Source: Halomonas denitrificans
GTDB lineage: Bacteria; Pseudomonadota; Gammaproteobacteria; Xanthomonadales; Wenzhouxiangellaceae
Direction: 5' to 3'
NCBI GenBank assembly: GCA_019800895.1
Contig: JAHVKF010000003.1
Coordinates: 951,228 to 1,015,227, forward strand
DNA: 64,000 bases
Positions 35,987-44,544 of this stretch are shown in pieces. The position numbers were made by a program, and so were the translations under genes. Position 1 is the stretch's first letter; every line of letters starts with the position of its first letter. The notes under the pieces were generated by a model. That model saw only the letters and a list, made by a program, of their open reading frames with translations, ran no database searches and was not told where the DNA came from.

Positions 35987-36997
35987 ATGATTCGTTTTGC
36001 TATTTCAGCGGCTGCAGTCGCGTTTTTCTCGCTCCTGACCGGGCCGGCCTGGGCACAGCAGATCAAGATCGCCGCGCTGGCCCCCGCCGGCTCGAGCTGG
36101 ATGGAGTCGCTGAAGGCCGCCGGCGACCGGATCGAGGAGGGCAGCGACGGGGCCGTCCGCATCCGCTTCTATCCCGGCGGCGTGATGGGGGATGCCGATA
36201 CGGTGCTCCGCCGGATCCGGCTCGGTCAGCTGCACGGTGGGGTGTTCACGGTCGGCGAGCTGGCCGGCGTGGCGCCGGAATCGAACCTCTATTCGCTGCC
36301 GTTCCAGTTCCGCAACGCCGAGGAGCTGGCTGCATTGCGTGACGAGTTCGACCCGATCATCCTGGAGGCGCTCCACGAGGCCGGGATGATGGCGCCTGCA
36401 ATCACCAACGGCGGCTTCGCCTACCTGTTCTCGCGTGAACCGATCCGGGCGCCGGAGGACGTGTCGACGGACCTGCGCGTCTGGATTCCGGAAGGCGATG
36501 CGCTGTCCCGGCGGACCCTGGCGAAGATCGGAGCCAGCGCGGTGCCGATGAGCATGGCCGAGGTCTACACCGGGTTGCAGACCGGAGCGCTCAACACCTT
36601 TGCCAGCACCGTGTCCGGCGCGATCATCCTGCAATGGCACACGAGGGCCGACTACATGCTCGACCTGCCGGTGCTGATGACCGCCGGAACGCTCGCCATC
36701 GACCGGCGCATGTTCGATCGGCTCGAGGCGGATCACCAGGCCCTGGTCCGGTCGGAATTCGCGGCGGCGCTGAGGAGCCAGCAAGCGGCCGTCGACGACG
36801 AGAACGCCAACGCACGGCAAGCGCTGATCGAGGAAGGCATCGAGATCGTCCAGCCCGACCCGGCTGCGGTCGCCGAATGGGCCCGACTGTCCAACGAAGT
36901 GCTCAACGAGATGCTGGAATCGGGCGAGTACGACGTGCCGGGCATCCGGCGCCTGCGCGAGCGCCTGGCGGAGCTCCGCGCCGACGACGCGCGATGA
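35987..36997 (+). CDS. TRAP transporter periplasmic substrate-binding protein (DctP family)
   Basis: 336 aa. Signal peptide at about 1-21 (ends AWAQ), then the DctP fold. IKIAALAPAGSSW, FYPGGVMGDADT and the conserved arginine region PEDVSTDLRVWIPEGDAL are typical, the last normally contacting a ligand carboxylate. Start ATG 35987 is 4 nt after the TatT stop. Ligand not predictable; organic acids are the usual substrates, while TatT-linked systems may bind more hydrophobic ones. Confidence 0.9.
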   Translation: MIRFAISAAAVAFFSLLTGPAWAQQIKIAALAPAGSSWMESLKAAGDRIEEGSDGAVRIRFYPGGVMGDADTVLRRIRLGQLHGGVFTVGELAGVAPESNLYSLPFQFRNAEELAALRDEFDPIILEALHEAGMMAPAITNGGFAYLFSREPIRAPEDVSTDLRVWIPEGDALSRRTLAKIGASAVPMSMAEVYTGLQTGALNTFASTVSGAIILQWHTRADYMLDLPVLMTAGTLAIDRRMFDRLEADHQALVRSEFAAALRSQQAAVDDENANARQALIEEGIEIVQPDPAAVAEWARLSNEVLNEMLESGEYDVPGIRRLRERLAELRADDAR

Positions 36998-37599
36998 ACG
37001 ATCGCGAGCCGGGCCGGGCGCCGGCTTCCGATCCCGCCGCGGCGCTGGGCCGCTGGCTCCGAGCGCTGGAACTGGGCGTGCTCTCGACCCTGTTCCTGGC
37101 GCTCATCCTCCTTGGCCTGACCCAGATCGCCCTTCGCAACCTGGCCGACAGCGCGCTGCCCTGGGCCGACCCGGCCATGCGTGCCGGCGTGCTGTGGCTG
37201 GCCATGCTGTCGGCGGCGCTGGCGGCCGGCGAGTCGCGTCATATCCGGATCGACGTGTTCAGCCGGTTCCTGCCCGAGGGCCTCCGCGACGGCGTCCAGC
37301 GCGCCCTGTTCCTGGCCACGGGCCTGCTGTGCGCCGGGATGACCTACCTGTCCCTCGAGACCGTCGCGCTGGAACGCGAGTTCGGCGACCTGGCCTTCCT
37401 CGGCGTGCCCAGGTGGGTCGTGCTCGCGATCATTCCGGTCGGGTTCACGCTGATGGCGTGGCGGTTCATCCGGGTCGCGGTGCTCGGTGGCACCGAGCCG
37501 CGGCTCGAGGCCCTCGCTGCGGACGGCGGGGCAGTGGACGGAATCGCTGGAGATCGAAGTCGGGAATCGCGTGACGGCGAAAGCGAGGTTGATCGATGA
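36994..37599 (+). CDS. TRAP transporter small membrane subunit (DctQ family)
   Basis: 201 aa with four transmembrane helices at about 25-48, 62-82, 98-120 and 138-160. ESRHIRIDVFSRFLP is the DctQ-type motif between helices. ATG overlaps the binding-protein stop by 4 nt, and its own stop overlaps the large subunit by 4 nt. The acidic and Arg-rich last 35 residues are not conserved. Confidence 0.9.
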   Translation: MNDREPGRAPASDPAAALGRWLRALELGVLSTLFLALILLGLTQIALRNLADSALPWADPAMRAGVLWLAMLSAALAAGESRHIRIDVFSRFLPEGLRDGVQRALFLATGLLCAGMTYLSLETVALEREFGDLAFLGVPRWVVLAIIPVGFTLMAWRFIRVAVLGGTEPRLEALAADGGAVDGIAGDRSRESRDGESEVDR

Positions 37600-38870
37600 T
37601 GATGGTCGTGCTGCTGGTCCTCGCCCTGTTCGGGCTGCCGCTGTTCGCGGTGATCGGACTGGCGGCCGTTCTCGGTTACTACGACGCCGGCGCGGACCCG
37701 GTCCTGGTGGCGCTGGAGTTCCAGCGCATCGGCGAACTGCCGGTCCTGGTCGCGCTGCCGCTGTTCACGTTCGCCGGCGTACTGCTCGCACGCTCGGAGA
37801 CGCCGGCCCGGTTGGTCGACGTGACCCGGGCGCTGTTCGGCTGGCTGCCGGGCGGGCTTGCGATCCTGGGTCTGGGGCTGTTCGCGTTGATGACGGCATT
37901 CACCGGCGCCTCCGGAATCACCGTGGTGGCGCTGGGCTCGCTGATGCTGCCGGCCCTGTTGAAGGCCGGCTATCCCGAGCGCTTCTCGATGGGCCTGGTG
38001 ACCGCCGGCTCCAGTCAGGGGGTCCTGTTCGCGCCGTCGCTGCCGCTGATTCTCTACGCGGTGGTGGCCCAGCAGGTCGCACCGGGGCAGGGCATCCGGA
38101 TCGAGGACCTGTTCCTGGCCGGCATCCTTCCGGGCCTGCTGATGCTGGCCCTGATGGCCGCCTGGGCGATGTGGGTCGGGCGGGGGCAGGCCGCGGACGA
38201 GACGCCGCGGCCGCCGATCGGCCGAAGCCTCCGGGCGGTTGCCTGGGAGTTGCCGCTGCCCTTCGTGGTGCTCGGCGGAATCTACGGCGGATGGCTGCTG
38301 GTCGTCGAAGCGGCGGTCGTGACCGCGGCCTGGGTGCTGGTGACCGTGGTGGTGATCCGTCGCGAGCTCGGCCTCGGCAAACTGGCGAAGGTCATCGCCG
38401 AGGCGATGATGCTGGTCGGGGCGATCCTGGTCGTGCTGGGCATGTCGATGGCATCGACCAACATCATGATCGACACGCAGGTCCCGCAGCGCCTGTTCGA
38501 AGCCGTCGAGCCGTGGCTGACCAGCCCGTGGATGTTCCTGCTGGCGCTGAACGTGCTGCTGCTGGTCGTCGGCATGATGCTGGATATCTTTGCCGCGCTC
38601 GTGATCATGGCGCCGCTGATCCTGCCGATCGCGCTGGCCTTCGGCGTCGATCCGGTCCATCTCGGCATCGTGTTCCTGGCCAACCTCCAGATCGGCTACT
38701 GCACGCCGCCGGTCGGCATCAACCTGTTCCTGGCATCGCACCGCTTCGACACCGACATCCTCACGGTGTATCGCTCCACGCTGCCGTTCCTGGGCTGGCT
38801 GTTGATCGCCTTGCTGATCATCACCTGGTGGCCGGCGCTGAGCCTCTGGTTGCCGGGACGAATGGGCTGA
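37596..38870 (+). CDS. TRAP transporter large membrane subunit (DctM family)
   Basis: 424 aa, normal for DctM. Twelve or so hydrophobic helices. LPLFTFAGVLLARS, FTGASGITVVALGSLM and LFAPSLPLILYAVV in the first half and LANLQIGYCTPPVGINLFLA near residue 370 are family signatures. The subunit drives sodium- or proton-coupled uptake with DctQ. Last gene of the tatT-dctP-dctQ-dctM operon. Confidence 0.95.
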   Translation: MMMVVLLVLALFGLPLFAVIGLAAVLGYYDAGADPVLVALEFQRIGELPVLVALPLFTFAGVLLARSETPARLVDVTRALFGWLPGGLAILGLGLFALMTAFTGASGITVVALGSLMLPALLKAGYPERFSMGLVTAGSSQGVLFAPSLPLILYAVVAQQVAPGQGIRIEDLFLAGILPGLLMLALMAAWAMWVGRGQAADETPRPPIGRSLRAVAWELPLPFVVLGGIYGGWLLVVEAAVVTAAWVLVTVVVIRRELGLGKLAKVIAEAMMLVGAILVVLGMSMASTNIMIDTQVPQRLFEAVEPWLTSPWMFLLALNVLLLVVGMMLDIFAALVIMAPLILPIALAFGVDPVHLGIVFLANLQIGYCTPPVGINLFLASHRFDTDILTVYRSTLPFLGWLLIALLIITWWPALSLWLPGRMG

Positions 38871-39004
38871 GCGCTCGCACCGGTCGAACCACCCGTTGAC
38901 GCTCCATCGACGCACCGGTCATCGCGCCACGAGACCGGCACGACGCAACGCCGGAGCGAACGTGTATTCTTTCGCCGGGCGGATTCCACTGGAGGAACGA
39001 GGGC

Positions 39005-39256
39005 ATGAGTGAACACGCGGTTCGGAGCGTACTGCGCATCATCGCGGTGACCACGGTACTGATCGGCGCCATCCTGACCACCGGGGCGGTGTTCGGCCTG
39101 ATCGGGCTGGACTCCAGCGTGCGGGGCTACGGGGTCCATGGTCAGGGCATGCCGGCGCTGGCCCAGGCGCTGCTGTGGGGGCACAGCAGCATCATGCTCT
39201 GGGGGCTGCTGCTGTACGTGGCCAGTACGCCGATGGCGCGTCAGATCGTACGGTAG
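39005..39256 (+). CDS. Small two-helix membrane protein, unknown
   Basis: 83 aa. Hydrophobic segments at about 8-32 and 52-72; the loop between contains YGVHGQGMPAL. A GGAGGAACGAGGG ribosome-binding stretch precedes ATG 39005 by 3-15 nt and supports translation. I do not recognise the family. It is a single gene between the TRAP operon and convergent fadI. Confidence 0.65.
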   Translation: MSEHAVRSVLRIIAVTTVLIGAILTTGAVFGLIGLDSSVRGYGVHGQGMPALAQALLWGHSSIMLWGLLLYVASTPMARQIVR

Positions 39257-39259
39257 GAA

Positions 39260-39292
39260 TCCGCCAACGGCCCCGCGCGGGCGGAGCCGTTG
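39260..39292. terminator. Possible bidirectional terminator
   Basis: CAACGGC (39265-39271) pairs with GCCGTTG (39286-39292), with CCCGCGCGGG in the loop; TCCGCC/GGCGGA offers an alternative fold. It lies between the small membrane protein gene and the end of minus-strand fadI. No long T run. Confidence 0.45.
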
Positions 39293-39334
39293 AAGGTGTC
39301 GGGCCGCTGACCCGGATCGACCGGCCGGTCGCCC

Positions 39335-40618
39335 TCAATCGCGCTCGAGGATGGCGCTGACGCCCATTCCGCCGGCCGTGCAGACCGAGATGAGGCCGCG
39401 GCCCGAGCCTTTCTGCTCGAGCAGCTTGGCAAGCGTCGCGACGATTCGTGCGCCGGTGGCGGCGAACGGGTGACCGACGGCGACGGATGAGCCCTTGACG
39501 TTCATCTTCGAGCGGTCGATCGAACCCAACGCGGCGTCGAGGCCGAGCCGATCGCGGCAGTAGTCTTCCGATTCCCAGGCCTTCAGCGTGCACAGCACCT
39601 GGGCTGCGAAGGCTTCGTGGATCTCGTAGAAGTCGAAGTCCTGGAGAGTCAGCCCGGCCTTCTGCAGCATTTCCGCAACCGCCACCGTCGGCGCCATCAA
39701 CAGGCCCTCGTCGCCGACGAAGTCCACCGCTGCGGTGCGGCCCTGGGTGAGGTAGCAGGTGACCGGCAGGTCGTGCTTTCTCGCGTACTCCTCGCTGGTC
39801 AGAAGCACCGCGGCAGCGCCGTCGGTCAGCGTCGTGGAGTTGCCGGCGGTCAGGGTGCCGTTGCCGGATCGATCGAACGCGGGTTTCAGCTTGCCGAGCG
39901 ACTCCATGTCGCTGTCCGGCCGGATGTTGTTGTCGCGCAGCACGCCGGCATGCTCGACGACGAGGTCGTCGAAGAAGCCCTCGTTCCACGCCTCCGCGGC
40001 GTTGCGGTGGCTGGCCAGGGTCAGTTCGTCCTGCTCGCGCCGGCTGATCTGCCATTCCCTGGCCATCCGCTCGCAATGTTGCCCCATCGACAGGCCGGTG
40101 CGCGGCTCGCCGTTGGACGGCGGCTGCGGCGCGAGCTCGGCCGGCGAGAAGCCCTTGAAGACCGCCAGCTTGTCCTTGAAGCTCTTCGCGCGACCGAGCT
40201 TGACGAGTCGCTGGGCGAAGCGACGCTGGAACACGATGGGCGGATCCGAAGTGGTGTCGGTGCCGCCGACGATGGCGCACTCGATCTGACCGGTGGCGAT
40301 CTCCGCGCCGGCCATCAAGGCCGCCTGAAGGCTGGTTCCGCAGGCCTGCTGCATCGTGATGCCCGGCGTCAGAGGCGACAGGGACGTCGACAGGACCGCC
40401 TCGCGGGCGAGGTTCCAGTCCTTGGAATGGGTCGTCACCGCGCCGGCAACGACCTTGTCGATCTGCCGCCCGGCCAGTCCGAACCGGTCGACCACGCCCT
40501 GGATGGCGCGCGTCAGCATGTCCAGGTTGCTCTCGTCGGCATAGAAGGTGTTGGAGCGGCAGAACGGAATCCGGCTGCCGCCGATGACGGCGATACGTCG
40601 AATGGAACCGTCGGTCAT
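39335..40618 (-). CDS. fadI: Acetyl-CoA C-acyltransferase, beta-oxidation thiolase (FadI type)
   Basis: 427 aa. Cleaves 3-ketoacyl-CoA. The nucleophile is Cys93 in QQACGTSLQAA; the catalytic His is in GHPFAATGAR and the second Cys in SVCTAGGMGVS near the C-terminus. The length and start (RRIAVIGGSRIPFC) match FadI rather than FadA. It lies 46 nt after the FadJ-type gene, so the pair probably encodes the two subunits of a fatty-acid oxidation complex. Confidence 0.93.
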   Translation of the reverse strand: MTDGSIRRIAVIGGSRIPFCRSNTFYADESNLDMLTRAIQGVVDRFGLAGRQIDKVVAGAVTTHSKDWNLAREAVLSTSLSPLTPGITMQQACGTSLQAALMAGAEIATGQIECAIVGGTDTTSDPPIVFQRRFAQRLVKLGRAKSFKDKLAVFKGFSPAELAPQPPSNGEPRTGLSMGQHCERMAREWQISRREQDELTLASHRNAAEAWNEGFFDDLVVEHAGVLRDNNIRPDSDMESLGKLKPAFDRSGNGTLTAGNSTTLTDGAAAVLLTSEEYARKHDLPVTCYLTQGRTAAVDFVGDEGLLMAPTVAVAEMLQKAGLTLQDFDFYEIHEAFAAQVLCTLKAWESEDYCRDRLGLDAALGSIDRSKMNVKGSSVAVGHPFAATGARIVATLAKLLEQKGSGRGLISVCTAGGMGVSAILERD

Positions 40619-40664
40619 GGAAACGATCCTCGTGGAAATGGAGTGAGTTCAGGGGCGAGCGGCG

Positions 40665-42968
40665 TCAGTCGTCCTTCGAGCCCGTTTTCTTTCGAGGCGA
40701 AGCCTTCTTCGCGGCGGTCTTCTTTTTCTTCTTGCCCGCCTTCTTCCCGCTCGCTTTCTTCGAGGCGTTGCCGTCGCGACCGCCGTCGCTGCTCTCGCTG
40801 CTGCCGGGGGCGGATGACGTCCTGCCATCATCGGACTCCGCGCTCTCGCTCGTGGCCTTCTTCCTGGCGGCCTTCTTCTTTGCAGCCTTCTTCGTCGCGG
40901 ACTGCTTGGTCGTGGATTGATTCGAAGCGCCGCTGTTACCTCGTGCGGCATCGAGCAGCGAGCCGTCGGCGGAGGCCTCTGCATCGGTGGTCTCGATGTA
41001 GTGGACCGGGCCGCCGCGGAACGGCGCGAAGCCGGTGCCGAAGATCATGCCCGCGTCGAGCAGGTCCTTGTCTTCGACCACCTCGTCGCGCAGGCAGGCC
41101 AGGCATTCATCGAGGTAGGGCTGGACCAGGTCCTTTGCGATCTGTTCGAGGTCGTGGCCCTTGTGGGCATCGTCGTCACGGACCGGCTTGCCCTTGTCCC
41201 ACTTGTAGAAGCCCTCACCGGTCTTCTTGCCCTTCTTGCCGGCTTCGACCATCGACTCGAGCACCTTGCGATCCTCGCCGGCGGCATCGCCGAGCAGCGT
41301 GTCGATCACGCCCAGGCCGACGTCGAGGCCTACCGTGTCGACCAGTTCGACCGGCCCCATCGGCATGCCGAACTGCACCGCCGCCTTGTCGAGCGCTTCC
41401 TTCGGGATACCGTCGCGATGCATGGTCATCGCGGTGTACATGTACGGCACCAGCACGCGGTTGACCAGGAACCCCGGCGTCGAGGTGACCGGCAGCGCGT
41501 ACTTTCCGATCTGCGTGGCGAAGCTGCAGCCGTCGTCGACGCGATCGCTGTTCGTGCCCTTGTCGTGGACGACCTCGACAAGCGGCATCTTTGCGACGGG
41601 GTTGAAGAAGTGGAGGCCGATCAGGCGGGCCGGGTCGTCGAACACATCGGACAGCTCGCCGAGCGGTATCGCCGAGGTGTTGGTCGCGACCAGGGTATGC
41701 GGCTGAAGGTCGGCCTTCAGGTTCTCGAACAACGCACGCTTGGCGTCGCGGTTCTCGAAGATCGCTTCGATGACGACATCGGCGCGCTTCACGCCTTCGC
41801 CCTCGACGTCCGCCCGGAGCCGGGCCTTCGCCGCCGCAACCGCCGCCGGCTTCTTGAGTTTCTTCCTGAACAGCGACGACGCGCGCTTCAACGCCGGTTC
41901 GATGTACTTCATCTCCCGGTCCTGCAGCGTCACCTCGAGGCCACGCAATGCACACCATGCGGCGATGTCGCCGCCCATCACCCCGGCGCCGATGACGTGC
42001 ACGCGACGCGCCTTGAAGTCGCTGCGCTTGCCCTGGGCCTTGAGTTGTTCCATCAGCCGGAACACGCGGCGCAGATTGGTCGACGTGTCGCCGACCAGGA
42101 GTTCGGGAACGTTTTCCGCCTCGGCCCGGATCATCGCCGTCTGCGAGTCGCCGTGGGCCTCGAACTCGTCGATCAGACGGAACGGGGCCGGGTAGTGCTC
42201 CGGCCGGGCCTTGCGCCGGGTCTGCTTGCGCATCTGGCCGGCGAGGAACTTGCGCGCCGGTCCGGTCAGCGACAGCCTGTCGACGATGCCGGACAGCTTG
42301 TGCTTTCGCTTCTTCAGCACGGCGCGGCGAGCCGCCCAGCGCAGCGAGCCGTGCACGCTGACGGTCTGGTCGATCAGGCCGATGCCCCGGGCCGCCCGGG
42401 CGCGCAGCATGCGACCGGTCAGCATGATTTCCATGCCCTTCATGCCGCCGACGGCCTGCAGGGCGCGACCGGACCCGCCGTAGCCGGGATAGATGCCCAG
42501 GTTCACTTCGGGGAACCCGATCCGGGTGCGGTCGTGATCCAGCGCGATGCGCCAATCGAAGCACAGCGAGAGTTCGAGCCCGCCGCCGAGGCAGAACCCC
42601 TCGAAGGCCACGACTTTCGGGAAGCGCAGCTTCTCGATCCGATCGAACAGCGCGTGGACGTCGCGGATACCCTGCTGGAGAACGGTGACGTCGCGGGTCT
42701 CGTCGAACTCGCGCACATCGGCACCGACGATGAAGCTTCCGGACTTCCCGGAGGTCAGAACGAGGCCGGTCGGCGGGTGGTCCTCGAGATGATCGACGAT
42801 TTCGCCGAGTTCCTCGAACACCTCGCGGCTGAGGCTGTTGACCTTTTCGCCGTCGCGGTCGATGTACAGCCAGACGATGCCGTCGAGGTCGGTCTCGAGG
42901 CGCCAGTGCTTGAACGGGCCGGGCAGGGACGATTCAGCCGCTTCGGTGACCATCGGGTGGAGCTCCAT
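40665..42968 (-). CDS. fadJ: FadJ-type enoyl-CoA hydratase/3-hydroxyacyl-CoA dehydrogenase with histone-H1-like tail
   Basis: 767 aa. Hydratase domain about 1-200 (SFIVGADVREF, CLGGGLELSLCFDWRIA), NAD-binding dehydrogenase about 320-500 (HVIGAGVMGGDIAAW, VATNTSAIPLGEL, HFFNPVAKMPLVEVV), C-terminal dehydrogenase half to about 680 with DTVGLDVGLGV. From about residue 686 the protein ends in 82 residues of Lys/Ala/Ser repeats (KKAAKKKAARKKA; GKKAGKKKKKTAAKKA), like histone H1 or AlgP tails and foreign to the family. Start ATG 42968; ATG 42953 is possible. Partner gene fadI is downstream. Confidence 0.9.
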   Translation of the reverse strand: MELHPMVTEAAESSLPGPFKHWRLETDLDGIVWLYIDRDGEKVNSLSREVFEELGEIVDHLEDHPPTGLVLTSGKSGSFIVGADVREFDETRDVTVLQQGIRDVHALFDRIEKLRFPKVVAFEGFCLGGGLELSLCFDWRIALDHDRTRIGFPEVNLGIYPGYGGSGRALQAVGGMKGMEIMLTGRMLRARAARGIGLIDQTVSVHGSLRWAARRAVLKKRKHKLSGIVDRLSLTGPARKFLAGQMRKQTRRKARPEHYPAPFRLIDEFEAHGDSQTAMIRAEAENVPELLVGDTSTNLRRVFRLMEQLKAQGKRSDFKARRVHVIGAGVMGGDIAAWCALRGLEVTLQDREMKYIEPALKRASSLFRKKLKKPAAVAAAKARLRADVEGEGVKRADVVIEAIFENRDAKRALFENLKADLQPHTLVATNTSAIPLGELSDVFDDPARLIGLHFFNPVAKMPLVEVVHDKGTNSDRVDDGCSFATQIGKYALPVTSTPGFLVNRVLVPYMYTAMTMHRDGIPKEALDKAAVQFGMPMGPVELVDTVGLDVGLGVIDTLLGDAAGEDRKVLESMVEAGKKGKKTGEGFYKWDKGKPVRDDDAHKGHDLEQIAKDLVQPYLDECLACLRDEVVEDKDLLDAGMIFGTGFAPFRGGPVHYIETTDAEASADGSLLDAARGNSGASNQSTTKQSATKKAAKKKAARKKATSESAESDDGRTSSAPGSSESSDGGRDGNASKKASGKKAGKKKKKTAAKKASPRKKTGSKDD

Positions 42969-43052
42969 GCGTGGGCGTATGGTCCAAGTGTATCAGGGCG
43001 ACCCGGGAACTTCGGGTGCCGTTGGTCCCGGTACGGGCGGTCCAGCGAGCCG

Positions 43053-43640
43053 TCAGGGCAGGGGGCACCCGAGTTCGCGCAGCCAGCGGGCAATGGTGAT
43101 CAGCGGCATGCCGATCAGCGCGGTGGGGTCGTCGCTGCGCATCGTTTCGACCAGCGTGATGCCCAGGGACTCCGAACGCATCGAACCGGCGCAGTCCAGC
43201 GGGCGGTCGCGTTCGACGTAGCGCTCGATCTCGTCGGCGGACAGGGGGCGAAGCTCGAGGAGCGTATCGACCGAGGTGCACCGGTCGCCCCCGGATCCCA
43301 CCAGCGCAAGGCCGGAATGCCAGGTCACGCGTCGGCCCGACATCGCTCGAAGCTGCTCCTGCGCCGCAGACACCGTGCCCGGCTTGCCGAGGATCCTGCC
43401 GTCGTCCAGCGAGGCCACCTGGTCGGCACCGATGACCGCGTGTCCCGGATGCTCCCCCGCGACCTTCCTGGCCTTTTCCAGCGCCAGGCGCTCGGCCAGC
43501 GCACGCGGCGACTCGCCGGCGAGCGACGATTCATCGATGTCGGCGGGGTGGACTTCGAAGTCCACCCCGAGCCGCCGCAGCATGTCGGCGCGATAGCGGG
43601 AGCCGGAGGCCAGGATCAGCGGGGGAGGGGTGGAAGTCAT
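43053..43640 (-). CDS. maf: Maf-family nucleotide pyrophosphatase
   Basis: 195 aa from ATG 43640. LILASGSRYRADMLRRLG is the N-terminal Maf signature, and GADQVASLDDGRILGKP carries the catalytic Asp and the Q of the nucleotide-selectivity motif. SLGITLVETMRSDDPTALIG fits the YceF/MafB-like group that hydrolyses m7GTP or other modified or canonical nucleotides. It is transcribed divergently from yceD, its usual neighbour in gammaproteobacteria. Confidence 0.92.
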   Translation of the reverse strand: MTSTPPPLILASGSRYRADMLRRLGVDFEVHPADIDESSLAGESPRALAERLALEKARKVAGEHPGHAVIGADQVASLDDGRILGKPGTVSAAQEQLRAMSGRRVTWHSGLALVGSGGDRCTSVDTLLELRPLSADEIERYVERDRPLDCAGSMRSESLGITLVETMRSDDPTALIGMPLITIARWLRELGCPLP

Positions 43641-43678
43641 CGGTTCGGTCCGTTTCCCTCGAAGAGACCGCGAGGGTG

Positions 43679-43705
43679 TTGGAAACAGGCTCGGAATGAT
43701 ATACT
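43679..43705 (+). promoter_or_regulatory. Promoter of the yceD-rpmF-fab region
   Basis: TTGGAA (43679-43684) and TATACT (43700-43705) with a 15-nt spacer, shorter than ideal. The -10 box ends only 8 nt before ATG 43714, again leaving almost no leader. Confidence 0.5.
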
Positions 43706-43713
43706 GGTGGGCT

Positions 43714-44238
43714 ATGTCACGTGACTTTCCCGACTGGATCGATCCGGAACGGGCTGCCCAGGGCGAACGGGCGTATTCGGGCCGGGTGCCGGTGGCCTGG
43801 CTGAAGCGGCTGGACGGCCTGCTCGACGAGCCCGAACGGGATGACGGATGGGTCGACTTCACGCTGCGCGTTTGGAAGGACGATCAGAAGCATCCCCGGC
43901 TGGACCTGCGCATGGACGGCCAGGTTCCGATGACCTGTCAGCGAACGCTGGAACGATACCTCCAGCCGATCGAGGGCAGGAGCGACCTGACGGTCGTGGA
44001 GTCGGAAGCCGCGCTTTCGGTGCTGCCCGACGACGCGGAACCGAAGGTGTGCCCCGGCGGACGCCTGCGGATCGTCGAACTGGTCGAGGACGAGGTGCTG
44101 CTGCAGCTCCCGGTCGTCCCGATCAAGCCCGGCAGCGAACCGGTGGAGGCCACGGCCGGCAGGATCGATCCGCCGGACGACGAAGACGAAAACGCGTCCA
44201 GCCCGTTCGCGGCGCTGGAAGAACTGAAGAAACGCTGA
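43714..44238 (+). CDS. yceD: YceD (DUF177) protein linked to 23S rRNA and L32
   Basis: 174 aa. Acidic C-terminal region and the beta-rich core with VPMTCQRTLERYLQPI and VEDEVLLQLPVVPIKP, typical of YceD/DUF177. The family is implicated in 23S rRNA accumulation. Start ATG 43714; an in-frame start at 43630 overlaps maf. It precedes rpmF by 53 nt, the conserved yceD-rpmF-plsX order. Confidence 0.9.
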   Translation: MSRDFPDWIDPERAAQGERAYSGRVPVAWLKRLDGLLDEPERDDGWVDFTLRVWKDDQKHPRLDLRMDGQVPMTCQRTLERYLQPIEGRSDLTVVESEAALSVLPDDAEPKVCPGGRLRIVELVEDEVLLQLPVVPIKPGSEPVEATAGRIDPPDDEDENASSPFAALEELKKR

Positions 44239-44291
44239 GGCAGGACTCGCAGTCCGACCCCGGCGAACGAACCTAGCTGGAGAGAGCCGAC

Positions 44292-44495
44292 ATGGCCGTA
44301 CAGAAGAGCCGAAAGACCCCGTCCCGCCGCGGCATGCGCCGTTCGCACGATTCCCTGAGCGCGCCGACGCTGTCGGAAGAGCGTGCAACCGGTGAAATCC
44401 ACCGCCGTCACCACGTCAGCGCCGAAGGTTTCTATCGCGGTCGGCAGGTGATCGAGGTGGCCGAAGAGGTCGAGCTGGACGAAGGCGAAGAGTGA
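44292..44495 (+). CDS. rpmF: 50S ribosomal protein L32
   Basis: 67 aa. [20 protein letters not shown] is the L32 start and [17 protein letters not shown] its C-terminal motif. No zinc-binding cysteines, so it is the Cys-free form. An acidic tail of about 12 residues ([12 protein letters not shown]) extends beyond E. coli L32. GGAGAG precedes the ATG by about 6 nt. Confidence 0.96.
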   Translation: MAVQKSRKTPSRRGMRRSHDSLSAPTLSEERATGEIHRRHHVSAEGFYRGRQVIEVAEEVELDEGEE

Positions 44496-44544
44496 TCGGG
44501 CGGCGCGGTCCGGTGCTCGCCGGAACGCGCCCTGATTTCGCAGC

